Shown here in pieces: positions 31,573 to 40,124 of a stretch of DNA of 64,000 nt (its first letter is position 1; every line of letters starts with the position of its first letter). The notes under the pieces are model-generated. The model was not told the DNA's origin. It made no database searches and saw nothing but the letters and a program-made list of their open reading frames with translations. This stretch comes from Streptomyces xanthochromogenes. Its GTDB lineage: Bacteria > Actinomycetota > Actinomycetes > Streptomycetales > Streptomycetaceae. Location: positions 62,001 through 126,000 of the forward strand of contig NZ_BMUZ01000012.1 in NCBI RefSeq assembly GCF_014650455.1. Direction: 5' to 3'. The position numbers and the translations under genes are program-made.

Positions 31573-32676
31573 CTACAGGTAGAGCCCCTCGTCCGCCCCG
31601 GGGCGCTGGTCCGGGACCGAGGCCGGGGAAGTGCCGCGGCGCAGGGCGTACAGCTCGGCCAGAGTGGTGCCTTCGCGGCCGATGCCCTCCTCGGTGCCGA
31701 GCCAGCCGACCGCCTCCGCCCGGGTCAGCGGTCCGACCTCGATACGGGCGAGGCAGCGGCCGGGGCGGACCACAGCGGGGTGCAGGCGTTCCAGGTCCTC
31801 GTTGGTGGTGACGCCCACCAGTACGTTGCGGCCCTGGCCGAGCAGGCCGTCCGTCAGGTTGAGCAGCCGGGAGAGAGCCTGGCCCGCCGTGTGCTTGGCC
31901 TCGCCGCGGATCAGCTCGTCGCAGTCCTCCAGGAGGAGCAGCCGCCAGCGGCCCTTCGCGCTGCCGTCCTCCTCGCCGATCGCGATGTCCATCAGATAGC
32001 CGACGTCGTTGAAGAGCCGCTCCGGGTCGAGCACGCAGTCGACCTGGCACCAGTCGCGCCAGGACCGGGCGAGTGTGCGCAGCGCCGAGGTCTTGCCGGT
32101 GCCCGGCGGCCCGTGGAGCAGCAGCAGCCGGCCCGCGATGTCGTCCGGGGTCACCTTCATCAGGCGGTCCATCGCATCGGCCACCGGCGCCGTGTAGTTG
32201 GGCCGCACCTCGTCCCAGGTGCCGGCCGCGATCTGGCGCGTGGTGCGGTGCGGGCCGCGCCGGGGCGAGACGTACCAGAAGCCCATCGTGACGTTCTCGG
32301 GCTGTGGCTCCGGCTCGTCCTCGGCCCCGTCGGTGGCCTGCTTCAGTACCTGCTCGGCCAGCTCCTCGCTGGTCGCCGTCACCGTCACGTCCGCGCCCCG
32401 GTTCCAGCGCGAGACGAGCAGCGTCCACCCCGGGCCCTCGGCGAGCGTCGCGCTGCGGTCGTCGTCGCGGGCGGCGCGCAGCACCTTCGCGGCGGGCGGC
32501 AGCAGGGTGAGGCCCTTCTTGACCCGGTCGATGGAGGAGCTGTGCGAATACGGCTGCTCGCCCGTGGCGAAGCGGCCGAGGAAGAGCGCGTCGACGACGT
32601 CGGACGGCGAGTCGCTGTCGTCCATGGTCAGCCGAATCGGCAGCGTGGCCTCTGGGTTTGCGGACATGGCGCCCAT
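31573..32676 (-). CDS. AAA-family ATPase with DUF5925 N-terminal region
   Basis: 367 aa from ATG 32676 (32667 also possible; neither has a clear ribosome site). The N-terminal about 140 residues are not a known catalytic domain but match the DUF5925 layout (DVVDALFLGRFATGEQPYSHSSSIDRVKKGL). The C-terminal AAA module has Walker A GPPGTGKTSALRTLA, Walker B RLLLLEDCDELI, a sensor-1 Asn in VLVGVTTNED and the arginine-containing RPGRCLARIE. It resembles CbxX/Cdc48-type single-ring AAA proteins widely conserved in Streptomyces. A chaperone-like remodelling role is inferred; the partner is unknown. It is transcribed divergently from the GH39-like gene. Confidence 0.88.
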   Translation of the reverse strand: MGAMSANPEATLPIRLTMDDSDSPSDVVDALFLGRFATGEQPYSHSSSIDRVKKGLTLLPPAAKVLRAARDDDRSATLAEGPGWTLLVSRWNRGADVTVTATSEELAEQVLKQATDGAEDEPEPQPENVTMGFWYVSPRRGPHRTTRQIAAGTWDEVRPNYTAPVADAMDRLMKVTPDDIAGRLLLLHGPPGTGKTSALRTLARSWRDWCQVDCVLDPERLFNDVGYLMDIAIGEEDGSAKGRWRLLLLEDCDELIRGEAKHTAGQALSRLLNLTDGLLGQGRNVLVGVTTNEDLERLHPAVVRPGRCLARIEVGPLTRAEAVGWLGTEEGIGREGTTLAELYALRRGTSPASVPDQRPGADEGLYL

Positions 32677-32830
32677 GATCCGGCAACACGTCCGTACGCG
32701 CACGTGTTTTGTCCCGTTGAGGGCCGGGCGACGGGGGGCCCGGCGGCCGGATCGACGCGCGGGGGACGTTCCGTACGTGTTCCGGAAAAACTGGCCGGAA
32801 CGACAACCACCGCCCTTACGCTGCCTCGTG

Positions 32831-34222
32831 ATGGAACGTCACCGTGGGACAGCCGTCCGGAGCGGGAGGCCGCCCGGCAGGGCGCCCCGGCGCGGGACCA
32901 CCGCGCCCCTGGCCGCCGTCCTGCTGACCGCGCTCGCGCTCCTGTTGGCGGCGAGCGGCTGTACGAGCCGGAACGAGGGCGGCGCCGGTCCCGGGCGGAC
33001 CGGCGCGAGCAACAACGCGACCGCCCTCGGCTGGGGCTTCACACACACCCAGTACAGCGCCGACACCGGCGACGACGCCGCGGTGACGCGCGCCCGCGAG
33101 CTGCTCTCGGCACAGGGCCTGCCGCAGGACCAGGCGATCATGGGCTGGGGCGCGGGCAACCCCGAGCCGTCGCCGGGCAGTTACGACTTCTCGGATCTGG
33201 ACCGGCGCGTCGACTACATCCGCTCCACCGGCGCCACCCCCGTCATCACCCTGTGCTGCGCGCCCGACTGGATGAAGGGCGGCGGGTCGGGGGCGAGCAG
33301 CACGGACTGGAGCGTGCGGTCCCTGGAGACGGCGCCGCTGCCCGCGCACTACCAGGACTTCGCCGACCTGGCCGCCAAGATCGCCCGGCGCTATCCGGAC
33401 GTACGGCACTTCATCGTCTGGAACGAGTTCAAGGGCTTCTTCGACGACACCGCCCACCGCTGGGACTACGAGGGCTACACCCAGCTCTACAACCGGGTCT
33501 ACGACGCCCTGAAGAAGGTGAATCGCAGCAACCTGGTCGGCGGACCCTACCTGGTCATGGACAGCTACGGCCCGCAGGACCCGTCGTTCGCGTCCTCGCT
33601 CAAGGGCCCCTGGGGCTCCGTCGACCAGCGGGTGCTCGATGCCTTCCGCTACTGGAACGAGCACAAGAAGGGCGCCGACTTCGTGGTGGTCGACGGTGCC
33701 GGCTTCACCCGCACCAACCAGCTGCTCCCCGACGCCTTCGCCGCCACCGACAAGTTCACCGCCGTCAGCGAGTGGCTGCGCGAGCAGAGCGGTCTGCCGC
33801 TGTGGTGGGCCGAGTACTACGTCGAGCCCGCCACATCGGGCTGGAGCGAACAGCGGCGCCTCGCCACCCAGGCGGCGGGGATGATGGCACTGGCCCGCGG
33901 CGGTACCGCCACCGCCCTGTACTGGAGCCCGCAGCAGCGGAGCGGACCGTGCCCCGGCTGTCTGTGGACTCCGACCCAACAGAGCGACGGAGGGCGGGAG
34001 TTGCCGATGTACGCGCTCATCGCCAAGTTCGCCAGGGCCTTCCCGCCGGGCACCCGGTTCACCAGCGTCGATGTCGCCGCCGACGACGTGCCGAACGTCC
34101 GGGTGCTCGCGAGCGTCAAGAACCTGCTCGTGGTCAACACGCTGGGCCGTGCCATCGACGCCGCGGTGGACGGCAGAACGTTCCCGATGGCCGCCTACGA
34201 GGTGCGCTGGCTGACCCGCTGA
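32831..34222 (+). CDS. Lipoprotein glycoside hydrolase of GH39-like TIM-barrel type
   Basis: 463 aa from ATG 32831 (GTG 32828 precedes it). Basic n-region, hydrophobic stretch and lipobox ASGC indicate a lipid-anchored extracellular enzyme. A (beta/alpha)8 barrel follows: LGWGFTHTQYSADTG, YDFSDLDRRVDYIRSTGATPVITLCCAPDWMKGG, then the acid/base region HFIVWNEFKGFF (Glu in W-N-E). The likely nucleophile Glu lies in the WWAEYYVEP strand, and TALYWSPQ follows. The pattern fits GH39/GH30-type xylosidases or glucuronidases. It is at the edge of an exopolysaccharide cluster and ends 28 nt inside the flippase gene tail. It may trim or cut the exported polymer (inference). Confidence 0.75.
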   Translation: MERHRGTAVRSGRPPGRAPRRGTTAPLAAVLLTALALLLAASGCTSRNEGGAGPGRTGASNNATALGWGFTHTQYSADTGDDAAVTRARELLSAQGLPQDQAIMGWGAGNPEPSPGSYDFSDLDRRVDYIRSTGATPVITLCCAPDWMKGGGSGASSTDWSVRSLETAPLPAHYQDFADLAAKIARRYPDVRHFIVWNEFKGFFDDTAHRWDYEGYTQLYNRVYDALKKVNRSNLVGGPYLVMDSYGPQDPSFASSLKGPWGSVDQRVLDAFRYWNEHKKGADFVVVDGAGFTRTNQLLPDAFAATDKFTAVSEWLREQSGLPLWWAEYYVEPATSGWSEQRRLATQAAGMMALARGGTATALYWSPQQRSGPCPGCLWTPTQQSDGGRELPMYALIAKFARAFPPGTRFTSVDVAADDVPNVRVLASVKNLLVVNTLGRAIDAAVDGRTFPMAAYEVRWLTR

Positions 34223-35517
34223 GGCTCCGCGGAGCGCAGCACCCCGAACAGCTTCACCGCCGCGACCGCCGCGATCACCGAAAGGCTCGCGACCTCGGCG
34301 ATGCCCACCCCGGTCAGGCCGAGCGGCGGCAGCAGCGCCAGGGTCGAACCGAGCACCAGGACGCACAACGCGCCCTGGAGCAGGGCGAGTCCGGCGGTAC
34401 GGTTCCGGGCGCGCAGCACCGCGAAGTACAGCTCGATCACCACCCGCAGCAGCGCCCCCACCACCAGCCAGCGCAGCAGCGCCGTCGCATGGTGGGCGTA
34501 TCCCGCGCCGAACACGCCCAGGATGTAGGGCGCGCAGACGAAGAGGAAGGCGCAGATCGGCAGCACGATCTTGATCATGCGCAGCAGTGCGGCCCGCGCG
34601 TTGCGGCCGAGGCGCCCGGGGTCGTGCGCCCCCTCGACGGTCAGCGAGGCGCCCATGTTGATGGCGAGCAGTTCGACGGTGCCGCCGATCGTCGCGGTGA
34701 TGTAGAAGTACGCGTTGTCGGCCGAGCTGATCTGCGAGGCCACGATCACCGGCACCAGGTAGACCACGGCGAGCGCGAACATCGAGCCCGTGCAGTCGCC
34801 GGCCAGGAAGCGGCCCACCTCCCGGAAGGTCGGCGGCCTCGCGGTGCCCGCGGTGAGCTCCACATGGCGGGGGACCAGGCGCCGGAACACCAGCCAGCCC
34901 AGCGGCAGTACGGACACCGCGATCGCGGCGACCCACGACACGAAGACGCCGCTGGTCGGCAGCGAGGCCGCGATCAGCACCAGGAGCAGCAGCTTGACCG
35001 CGGAGAACGCGGTGTTGCCGACCGGCACCCAGAACGCGCTGCGCAGCCCCGTGAGCACCCCGTCCTGCAGGGTGAGGACGGACCAGGCGACGACGGCCGC
35101 GATGAAGCCGAGCCCCTTGAACGGCCCGTGCAGAAAGCGGTACGAGGGCCCCCAAAAGTTCAGCGTCTCCATGAAGACGAGCGCGGCCACCGCGACGACA
35201 CAGGCGCTCAGGGCATAGGTGCGCAGCACGAGCCGGCCGGTGGCGGCGCCCGACACCGGGATGAAGCGCGCCATCGCCCCGGTCAGGGTGAGGGCGGCGA
35301 GCCCGGCGAGGAACTTCATGGCGGCGATCGCCGCCGAGCCCTGGCCCACCGCGTCGTCGGTGTAGTACCGGGCGGCGATCAGCCAGAAGCCGAGGCCGAG
35401 GAGCGCGCTGATGCCGGTGTTGAGCATCAGGGCGTAGGCGTTGCGGAAGAGCGGGGTGCCCCGGCGGCGGTCCGGGAGCGGGGGCCTTGCGCTTTGGGTG
35501 GTGCTCACCTCGGCCAC
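34195..35517 (-). CDS. Polysaccharide flippase (Wzx/MATE-like)
   Basis: 440 aa from GTG 35517. About 12 hydrophobic segments in even spacing; the first is FRNAYALMLNTGISALLGLGFWLIAARYY with the TDDAVGQGSAAIAAMKFLAGLA motif typical of lipid-linked polysaccharide flippases (RfbX/Wzx, MOP superfamily). It moves an undecaprenyl-linked repeat unit across the membrane (known for the family). Transcription is toward the GH39-like gene and their 3' ends overlap by 28 nt. It follows the deacetylase and two glycosyltransferase genes on the same strand, so all four look like one exopolysaccharide operon. No Wzy polymerase gene is seen. Confidence 0.85.
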   Translation of the reverse strand: MAEVSTTQSARPPLPDRRRGTPLFRNAYALMLNTGISALLGLGFWLIAARYYTDDAVGQGSAAIAAMKFLAGLAALTLTGAMARFIPVSGAATGRLVLRTYALSACVVAVAALVFMETLNFWGPSYRFLHGPFKGLGFIAAVVAWSVLTLQDGVLTGLRSAFWVPVGNTAFSAVKLLLLVLIAASLPTSGVFVSWVAAIAVSVLPLGWLVFRRLVPRHVELTAGTARPPTFREVGRFLAGDCTGSMFALAVVYLVPVIVASQISSADNAYFYITATIGGTVELLAINMGASLTVEGAHDPGRLGRNARAALLRMIKIVLPICAFLFVCAPYILGVFGAGYAHHATALLRWLVVGALLRVVIELYFAVLRARNRTAGLALLQGALCVLVLGSTLALLPPLGLTGVGIAEVASLSVIAAVAAVKLFGVLRSAEPQRVSQRTS

Positions 35518-35602
35518 GGGTGCCGCTCGCCTCCTGCTCGGTCGTCGCTCACCGTCGGGCCTGCCGCCCGCACGGTCGGGCCGGGCCAGGGGCCCGGCCC
35601 GG

Positions 35603-36412
35603 TCAGTCGCCGCCGAGCCCGCGCCCGGCTCGGCGGGCCCCGCGGATCACGGCGTAGCCCTTGGTCAGGACGCGGTCGCGGGTGAAGGCCCGGGCGATGT
35701 CACGGCCGGTGCCGACGAGCAGCCGTTCGAACGCGTCGAGGCCGGTGGAGCGCCGAACCGTCAACCGCTCCAGGGCGTACGGGCCCTGGCGCCGCTCGGC
35801 GAGCGCGTTGCCCACGGCGAGTGCCTGCGCGAAGCCCGCCGAGCGCACCGTGCGCCGGACCCGGCGGCTGGAGTAGCCGTAGGGGTAGGCGAACGAGACG
35901 GGGCGCGCGCCGAGCTCGTCGGCGATGATCTCCTTGCAGCGCAGCGTCTCGAACCACAGTCGCTCGTCGGTGAGTTGGTCCAGCTGCGGATGACTGTGGC
36001 TGTGCCCGCCGATCTCGGTTCCGGCCGCCGCGAGGGCGCGCACCTGGTCCCAGTCCAACATGGTGTCCAGGGCGCCGCCCTCGTCGTGCGGGCCGCGCAG
36101 CCAGCCCGTCGACACGAAGAGCGACGCGGCGAAGCCGTACTTGGCGAGCACCGGCAGGGCATGGCGGTGGACGCCTTCGTAGCCGTCGTCGAAGGTGATC
36201 AGGACGGGACGGCGCGGCAGCGCCCCCGCCGTGCGCCAGGCGTGCGCCAGCTGGGCCGTGGTGAGCGGGGTGCAGCCGAACTCGGCGACGAGCTCCATCT
36301 GGTCGGCGAAGGCGTCCGGAGAGACGGACAGGCCGAGCGCCTCCTTCGTGGGACTGTGTGCCACCGAGTGGTACATCAGGATCGGTACCGGGCCCGGGTG
36401 TGCGGAGATCAT
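35603..36412 (-). CDS. Polysaccharide deacetylase (NodB-type)
   Basis: 269 aa from ATG 36412, overlapping the upstream glycosyltransferase stop by 4 nt (ATGA). NodB homology domain: GPVPILMYHSV at the start; catalytic base/metal motif ITFDDGYEGV; zinc histidines in IGGHSHSHPQL; then CKEIIADELGARPVSFAYPYGYSSRRV. The domain fills about residues 60-200, followed by a short helical tail. No signal peptide is clear, so it is either cytosolic or membrane-attached by its partners. It removes N- or O-acetyl groups from a sugar polymer or intermediate. It shares the operon with the flippase and GT2 genes. Confidence 0.88.
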   Translation of the reverse strand: MISAHPGPVPILMYHSVAHSPTKEALGLSVSPDAFADQMELVAEFGCTPLTTAQLAHAWRTAGALPRRPVLITFDDGYEGVHRHALPVLAKYGFAASLFVSTGWLRGPHDEGGALDTMLDWDQVRALAAAGTEIGGHSHSHPQLDQLTDERLWFETLRCKEIIADELGARPVSFAYPYGYSSRRVRRTVRSAGFAQALAVGNALAERRQGPYALERLTVRRSTGLDAFERLLVGTGRDIARAFTRDRVLTKGYAVIRGARRAGRGLGGD

Positions 36413-37434
36413 GCCGCCTCGTCCTCCTCGCCCGCCCGGGCGGACCCGGCGCGCTCGATGGGTGCCACGCTGAAGGTGACTCCGCCGCGCAACGCCCGTA
36501 CGGTGCCGAGCAGATAGCCGCCGGCCGCCACGGCGACCCCGGTCACGATCGCGCCCGCCCGGCCCGCGCCCCCGGCCCGGCCGAGCACCGCGTCCCGCAC
36601 TCCGCGGGCCACACCGGCCGGCAGGACCCGGCTCGTGTAGCGGCGCTCCGACTCAAGTCCCTTGCCGGTGCCGACACTTCGGGAGACCAGCGCCTTGGAG
36701 AGGCCTTCCGCGTACGCCCGCGTACGGAAGTAGCCGAAGCGTTCGCGGGCCGGGGGCACCCGGTGGTGGATCACCGAGCGGTCGTCGATGAGCAGGACGG
36801 CGTCCGGCAGCGCCGTGCTGAGCCGGATGCACAGCTCCGTCTCCTCGCAGCCGAGCGGCCGTTTGTCGCCGTCGCGTCCGATGCCGGTGGCGAAGCCGCC
36901 CGCGGCGTCGAACGCGGAGGTGCGGAAGGAGGCGTTGCCGCCGAGGACGTTGCGGACCGCGACCCGGCCGGGCGGCAGCCCGCGATAGGTGCAGCCGACG
37001 ATCCAGTCGAACTCCTCGGGGAACCAGGCGGGCCTGCGCCCGGAGGCCCAGGCGGGCAGGGTGCGGCCGCCGACCGCCATCACGCGCGGGTCGTCGTACC
37101 CCTCGGCGAAGTGCCGCAGCCAGTCCCGCTCGGCCACCGCGTCGTCGTCGAGGAAGGCCACGAACTCGCCCCGGGCCACCGTGATCGCGGTATTGCGTCC
37201 CGCCGAGAGGCCGCGGGGGCCCGCGTTGGCGAGCACCCGCACCTCCCCGGAGGCCGCGTGCTCCTCGAACTCCCGGGTGAGCCGTTCCCGGAGCCGCTCG
37301 TTGTGGTCCACCACGAGCAGCGTCTCCAGGGCGGGCAGCGACTGTGCGCGCACCGAGGAGACAGCCGCCAGGATGTCCTCCCAGCGCTCCTCGGTGTACA
37401 CACAGATCACCACGGAGAATTGACGCTCCGTCAA
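36409..37434 (-). CDS. GT2 family glycosyltransferase
   Basis: 341 aa, starting at ATG 37434 and overlapping the next upstream gene by 4 nt. GT-A fold: FSVVICVYTEERWEDILAAVSSVRAQSL; nucleotide-binding VVDHNE; central metal motif EFVAFLDDDAVAERDWL; acceptor-side VLGGNASFRTSAFDAAGGF, then the E-E-T-E-L-C-I-R-L (catalytic ED/EE) region. A C-terminal hydrophobic part (about 285-325, GAGRAGAIVTGVAVAAGGYLLG) suggests membrane contact. It transfers a sugar to the growing lipid-linked repeat; donor and acceptor are unknown. It is in the middle of the four-gene EPS operon, with ATGA overlaps at both ends. Confidence 0.9.
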   Translation of the reverse strand: MTERQFSVVICVYTEERWEDILAAVSSVRAQSLPALETLLVVDHNERLRERLTREFEEHAASGEVRVLANAGPRGLSAGRNTAITVARGEFVAFLDDDAVAERDWLRHFAEGYDDPRVMAVGGRTLPAWASGRRPAWFPEEFDWIVGCTYRGLPPGRVAVRNVLGGNASFRTSAFDAAGGFATGIGRDGDKRPLGCEETELCIRLSTALPDAVLLIDDRSVIHHRVPPARERFGYFRTRAYAEGLSKALVSRSVGTGKGLESERRYTSRVLPAGVARGVRDAVLGRAGGAGRAGAIVTGVAVAAGGYLLGTVRALRGGVTFSVAPIERAGSARAGEEDEAA

Positions 37435-38294
37435 GTCACTTCTCCTCGACGTGTGTTCAGGAAGACGGCTTGGGTGCGCCGGTGGGCGCGGGGCACCGCC
37501 TTCTCTCTGAGGATCACCTTCAGGACCCGGATGCCGTCACGCACCGCGCTGAGGTTGGAGACGCCGTGGATCCGGTTGTACTCGTAGCTGGGGACCTCCT
37601 GGACGCGCAGGCCCGCCTTGACGATCCGGATGTTGATCAGGGTCTCGATCTCGAACCCGGAGCAGTCGAGCACGATCTTGTCGAGGCAGTGCTTCCAGAA
37701 GGCGTTGTAGCCGTAGCAGAGGTCGGTGTAGCGGGCCCCGAACTTGCGGTTGACGATGCCGCACAGCACGGCGTTGCCGAGCTTGCGGATCGGGGTCATG
37801 TCGTCGGTGCCGCCGCCGTTGGCGAAGCGGGAGCCCTTGGCGAAGTCGGCGCCGCCGACCAGGGCCGAGACGTAGCTGACGATCTCGTCGCCGTCCGCGG
37901 AGCCGTCCGCGTCCACCATGACGATGATGTCGCCGGTGCAGGCGGCGAAGCCACTGATCAGCGCGTCGCCCTTGCCCTTCCCGACCTGCTTGACGACCAC
38001 CACGTCGGGCCGCAGTTCGCGGGCCACCTGCACGGTGTCGTCCGTGGAATTCCCGTCGACCAGGACGACTTCATGGATCCAGTCCGGAAGCGTCCTGAAG
38101 ACGTGCGGAAGGTTTTTCGCTTCATTCATCGCCGGGATGACGACGCTCACGGGCGGCGCAATGGCGAGATTCGCCGAAACCGGTCGATAGGCCCCGGATA
38201 TTCGGCCGGCGGCGACGGATTCCGCATGGCTGTTCGGTGAATCCGCAATCAATTGATCTTGGCCCGGAGCGGCCGGGCGCACGGAAGGAATCAT
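37431..38294 (-). CDS. GT2 family glycosyltransferase, DPM1-like
   Basis: 287 aa from ATG 38294; the frame is open upstream, but that part crosses the leader hairpin and has no ribosome site. An unusual N-terminal about 48 residues precede VSVVIPAMNEAKNLPHVF. Then come WIHEVVLVDGNSTDDTVQVA, ACTGDIIVMVDADGSADGDEI (D-x-D) and a C-terminal region with YGYNAFWKHCL and VPSYEYNRIHGVSNLSAVRDG, as in dolichol-phosphate-mannose-synthase-like enzymes. These usually attach a sugar to polyprenyl phosphate, starting or extending a lipid-linked chain. It is the first gene of the EPS operon (37431-34195), with a hairpin in its 5' leader. Confidence 0.9.
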   Translation of the reverse strand: MIPSVRPAAPGQDQLIADSPNSHAESVAAGRISGAYRPVSANLAIAPPVSVVIPAMNEAKNLPHVFRTLPDWIHEVVLVDGNSTDDTVQVARELRPDVVVVKQVGKGKGDALISGFAACTGDIIVMVDADGSADGDEIVSYVSALVGGADFAKGSRFANGGGTDDMTPIRKLGNAVLCGIVNRKFGARYTDLCYGYNAFWKHCLDKIVLDCSGFEIETLINIRIVKAGLRVQEVPSYEYNRIHGVSNLSAVRDGIRVLKVILREKAVPRAHRRTQAVFLNTRRGEVT

Positions 38295-38621
38295 GGTGAA
38301 TCTCTGTCCCTCTCGTCCGGTGGACCGCCCGCCCCCGGGCGGTCCGGATGGTTTTCCGGTTACGAAAGGGGGGTTCTCACCCCGGTCATGACGGCATGGC
38401 GCACCGCACTCTTCGGGTGAGCTGGCTTTGCTGGCCGCGCGGCCCGTGCTCCGGCCCCCGCAAGGCGAAGGCCGACCACGGCACCCCCCTACCGCGCCCC
38501 GCACCGGTGACCATCACGGCGCCCGAGCCCTCCCCCAGTGCCGTTTGCCGATGGATCGTTGCGGGTGGATGCAAGACGGTATTGATGATGGGGACTGTAG
38601 GGCAAGACCCCCTTCGAGGCC
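38295..38621. other. Leader and promoter region of the EPS operon (327 bp)
   Basis: No gene is visible. On the minus strand it must contain the promoter of the first GT2 gene. It includes the 10-bp hairpin at 38322-38345. The part near 38560-38620, with TTGATGATGGGG and a gene end at 38622, shows no convincing repeat. Confidence 0.5.
38322..38345 (-). promoter_or_regulatory. Hairpin in the 5' leader of the EPS operon
   Basis: GGACCGCCCG and CGGGCGGTCC are perfect 10-bp arms around CCCC, ending 28 nt before the GT2 start codon (38294, minus strand). It could be an attenuator-type stem or an operator. No antiterminator alternative was identified. Confidence 0.5.
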
Positions 38622-39038
38622 CTACCTTTCAGTGTTTTTGACCGTTCTTTCACGGCCGTCCCCGGAGCGGTTCACCCCCGTTCCGAGCAGAACGAGGAGA
38701 AGGCTGACCATGCCCACCGCGGTCACGCCGTTCCGGGCCGACCAAAGGTGCAGACCTGCCATGCTTTCGGCGGTCAGCAGATCGATGAGTACTGCTCCCG
38801 ATAACGACGCCACCATCCGGGCGAGCGGTTCCAGTCGGCGCAGGGCGAATGCGGCCGCTTCCGCGGGTGCGGCCACCAGATAGAAGAGCGCGAGCGGAGC
38901 GCGCAGCGGAGAGTCCAGATCGGCGTACGCCAGGGCGGCGCCGACGGCCGAGGCGGCGAACGCCGCTCCCGCGAGGACGGGCAGCAGATCGGCGGAGACG
39001 GGCGGACCCGTGGCCGATCTGTCGCTGATGGTCTGCAT
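38622..39038 (-). CDS. Small membrane protein of unknown function
   Basis: 138 aa from ATG 39038, with GGGGGGAA about 10-17 nt upstream. About four hydrophobic segments: VSADLLPVLAGAAFAASAVGAALAYA, APLALFYLVAAPAEAAAFAL, MVASLSGAVLIDLLTAE and VGMVSLLLVLLGTGV, with a cytoplasmic end of basic residues (NRSGDGRERTVKN). No recognised family. It is upstream of and parallel to the EPS operon (first gene start 38294, 327 nt away). It may be a companion membrane component of the EPS cluster, but the long gap makes an independent unit just as likely. Confidence 0.6.
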   Translation of the reverse strand: MQTISDRSATGPPVSADLLPVLAGAAFAASAVGAALAYADLDSPLRAPLALFYLVAAPAEAAAFALRRLEPLARMVASLSGAVLIDLLTAESMAGLHLWSARNGVTAVGMVSLLLVLLGTGVNRSGDGRERTVKNTER

Positions 39039-39308
39039 TGGCGACGGTTCCCCCCGATGCGCCGGATGCGAGGCTTCAATGTGACGCAGTCCGGACACTC
39101 CCGTCAAGACGCCGACTCGCGTGCGGTGAACACGAGTTGACGCACTGTCAGCGGAGTGTGGTGCTCCGGTGAAGGATTACTCGCGAGTTGCTGACGGATC
39201 GCCAGATAGCCGCAGATGTCCCTCGGCTGTTCTTGGCATGGACACTTCCCGCAGCCTGTGGGGGCTGGTACCACTGCCGTGGCGGAAAACCCGCTACAAG
39301 GAGGTTCC

Positions 39309-40118
39309 ATGAAACTGTCCCGAATCGCGGCTTATGCATGGGCGCTCGTGCTGACCACCGCGCTTTCCCTCACCGGGGCCGGCGTGGCATCGGCGGCAAC
39401 CCAGGCGGCCGGATCCCACTACGTGGCCCTCGGCGACTCGTACTCCTCCGGCCTCGGCTCCGGGAGTTACGACAGTTCGAGCGGCGACTGCAAGCGCTCC
39501 ACGAAGGCCTACCCGGCCCTGTGGGCGGCGGCGCATTCACCCGCCTCGTTCAACTTCGCCGCGTGCTCCGGCGCTCGTACGGGTGATGTGACGTCGAGCC
39601 AGCTCGGCCCGCTCAACTCCACCACCGACCTGGTCTCGATCACCATCGGGGGCAACGACGCCGGCTTCTCGGACGTCATGACCAACTGCGTCCTGTACTC
39701 GGAGTCCACCTGCCTCAGCAAGGTGGCGGCGGCCCGCGCCTACGTCGACGCGAACCTGCCGGGACTGCTCGACTCGGTGTACTCGGCGATCAGATCCAAG
39801 GCGCCCAACGCGCACGTCGTCGTGATCGGCTACCCGCACTTCTACAAGATCGGCGGCAGCTGCATCGCGGGCCTCAGCGACAAGTCCCGCTCGGCCATCA
39901 ACGGCGCGTCCGACGAGCTCAACTCGGTGACCGCCAAGCGCGCCGCCGACCACGGCTTCAGCTTCGCGGACGTGGTGGCGGGCTTCACCGGCCACGAGAT
40001 CTGCTCCAGCAGCCCGTGGCTGAACAGCGTCCTGTGGACCAACATCGGCGAGTCCTACCACCCCACCGCGGCCGGCCAGTCGGGCGCCTACCTGCCCACC
40101 TTCACCCGCGCGGCCTGA
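39309..40118 (+). CDS. Secreted SGNH/GDSL hydrolase (lipase/phospholipase type)
   Basis: 269 aa from ATG 39309 with CAAGGAGG 4-11 nt upstream. Signal peptide of about 30 residues (LVLTTALSLTGAGVASA). SGNH blocks: VALGDSYSSG (Ser, block I), FAACSGARTGD (Gly, block II), VSITIGGNDAGFSD (Asn, block III), ESYHPTAAGQ (His with Asp/Ser-equivalent, block V). Six cysteines fit three disulfides as in the S. rimosus and S. coelicolor GDSL lipases, and the length matches (about 268 aa). Expected role: extracellular esterase/phospholipase A. Monocistronic. The kinase gene converges 7 nt after its stop. Confidence 0.93.
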   Translation: MKLSRIAAYAWALVLTTALSLTGAGVASAATQAAGSHYVALGDSYSSGLGSGSYDSSSGDCKRSTKAYPALWAAAHSPASFNFAACSGARTGDVTSSQLGPLNSTTDLVSITIGGNDAGFSDVMTNCVLYSESTCLSKVAAARAYVDANLPGLLDSVYSAIRSKAPNAHVVVIGYPHFYKIGGSCIAGLSDKSRSAINGASDELNSVTAKRAADHGFSFADVVAGFTGHEICSSSPWLNSVLWTNIGESYHPTAAGQSGAYLPTFTRAA

Positions 40119-40124
40119 AACCGC

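Noticed and set aside
31087..35685. A 1532-codon plus-strand open frame across several genes
   Set aside because: Runs antisense or out of frame to the AAA ATPase, GH39-like and flippase genes, all of which have recognisable domains.
32831..38294. Secondary-metabolite (PKS/NRPS) cluster
   Set aside because: Gene content is glycosyl transfer, deacetylation and flipping; no carrier-protein, ketosynthase or adenylation signatures.
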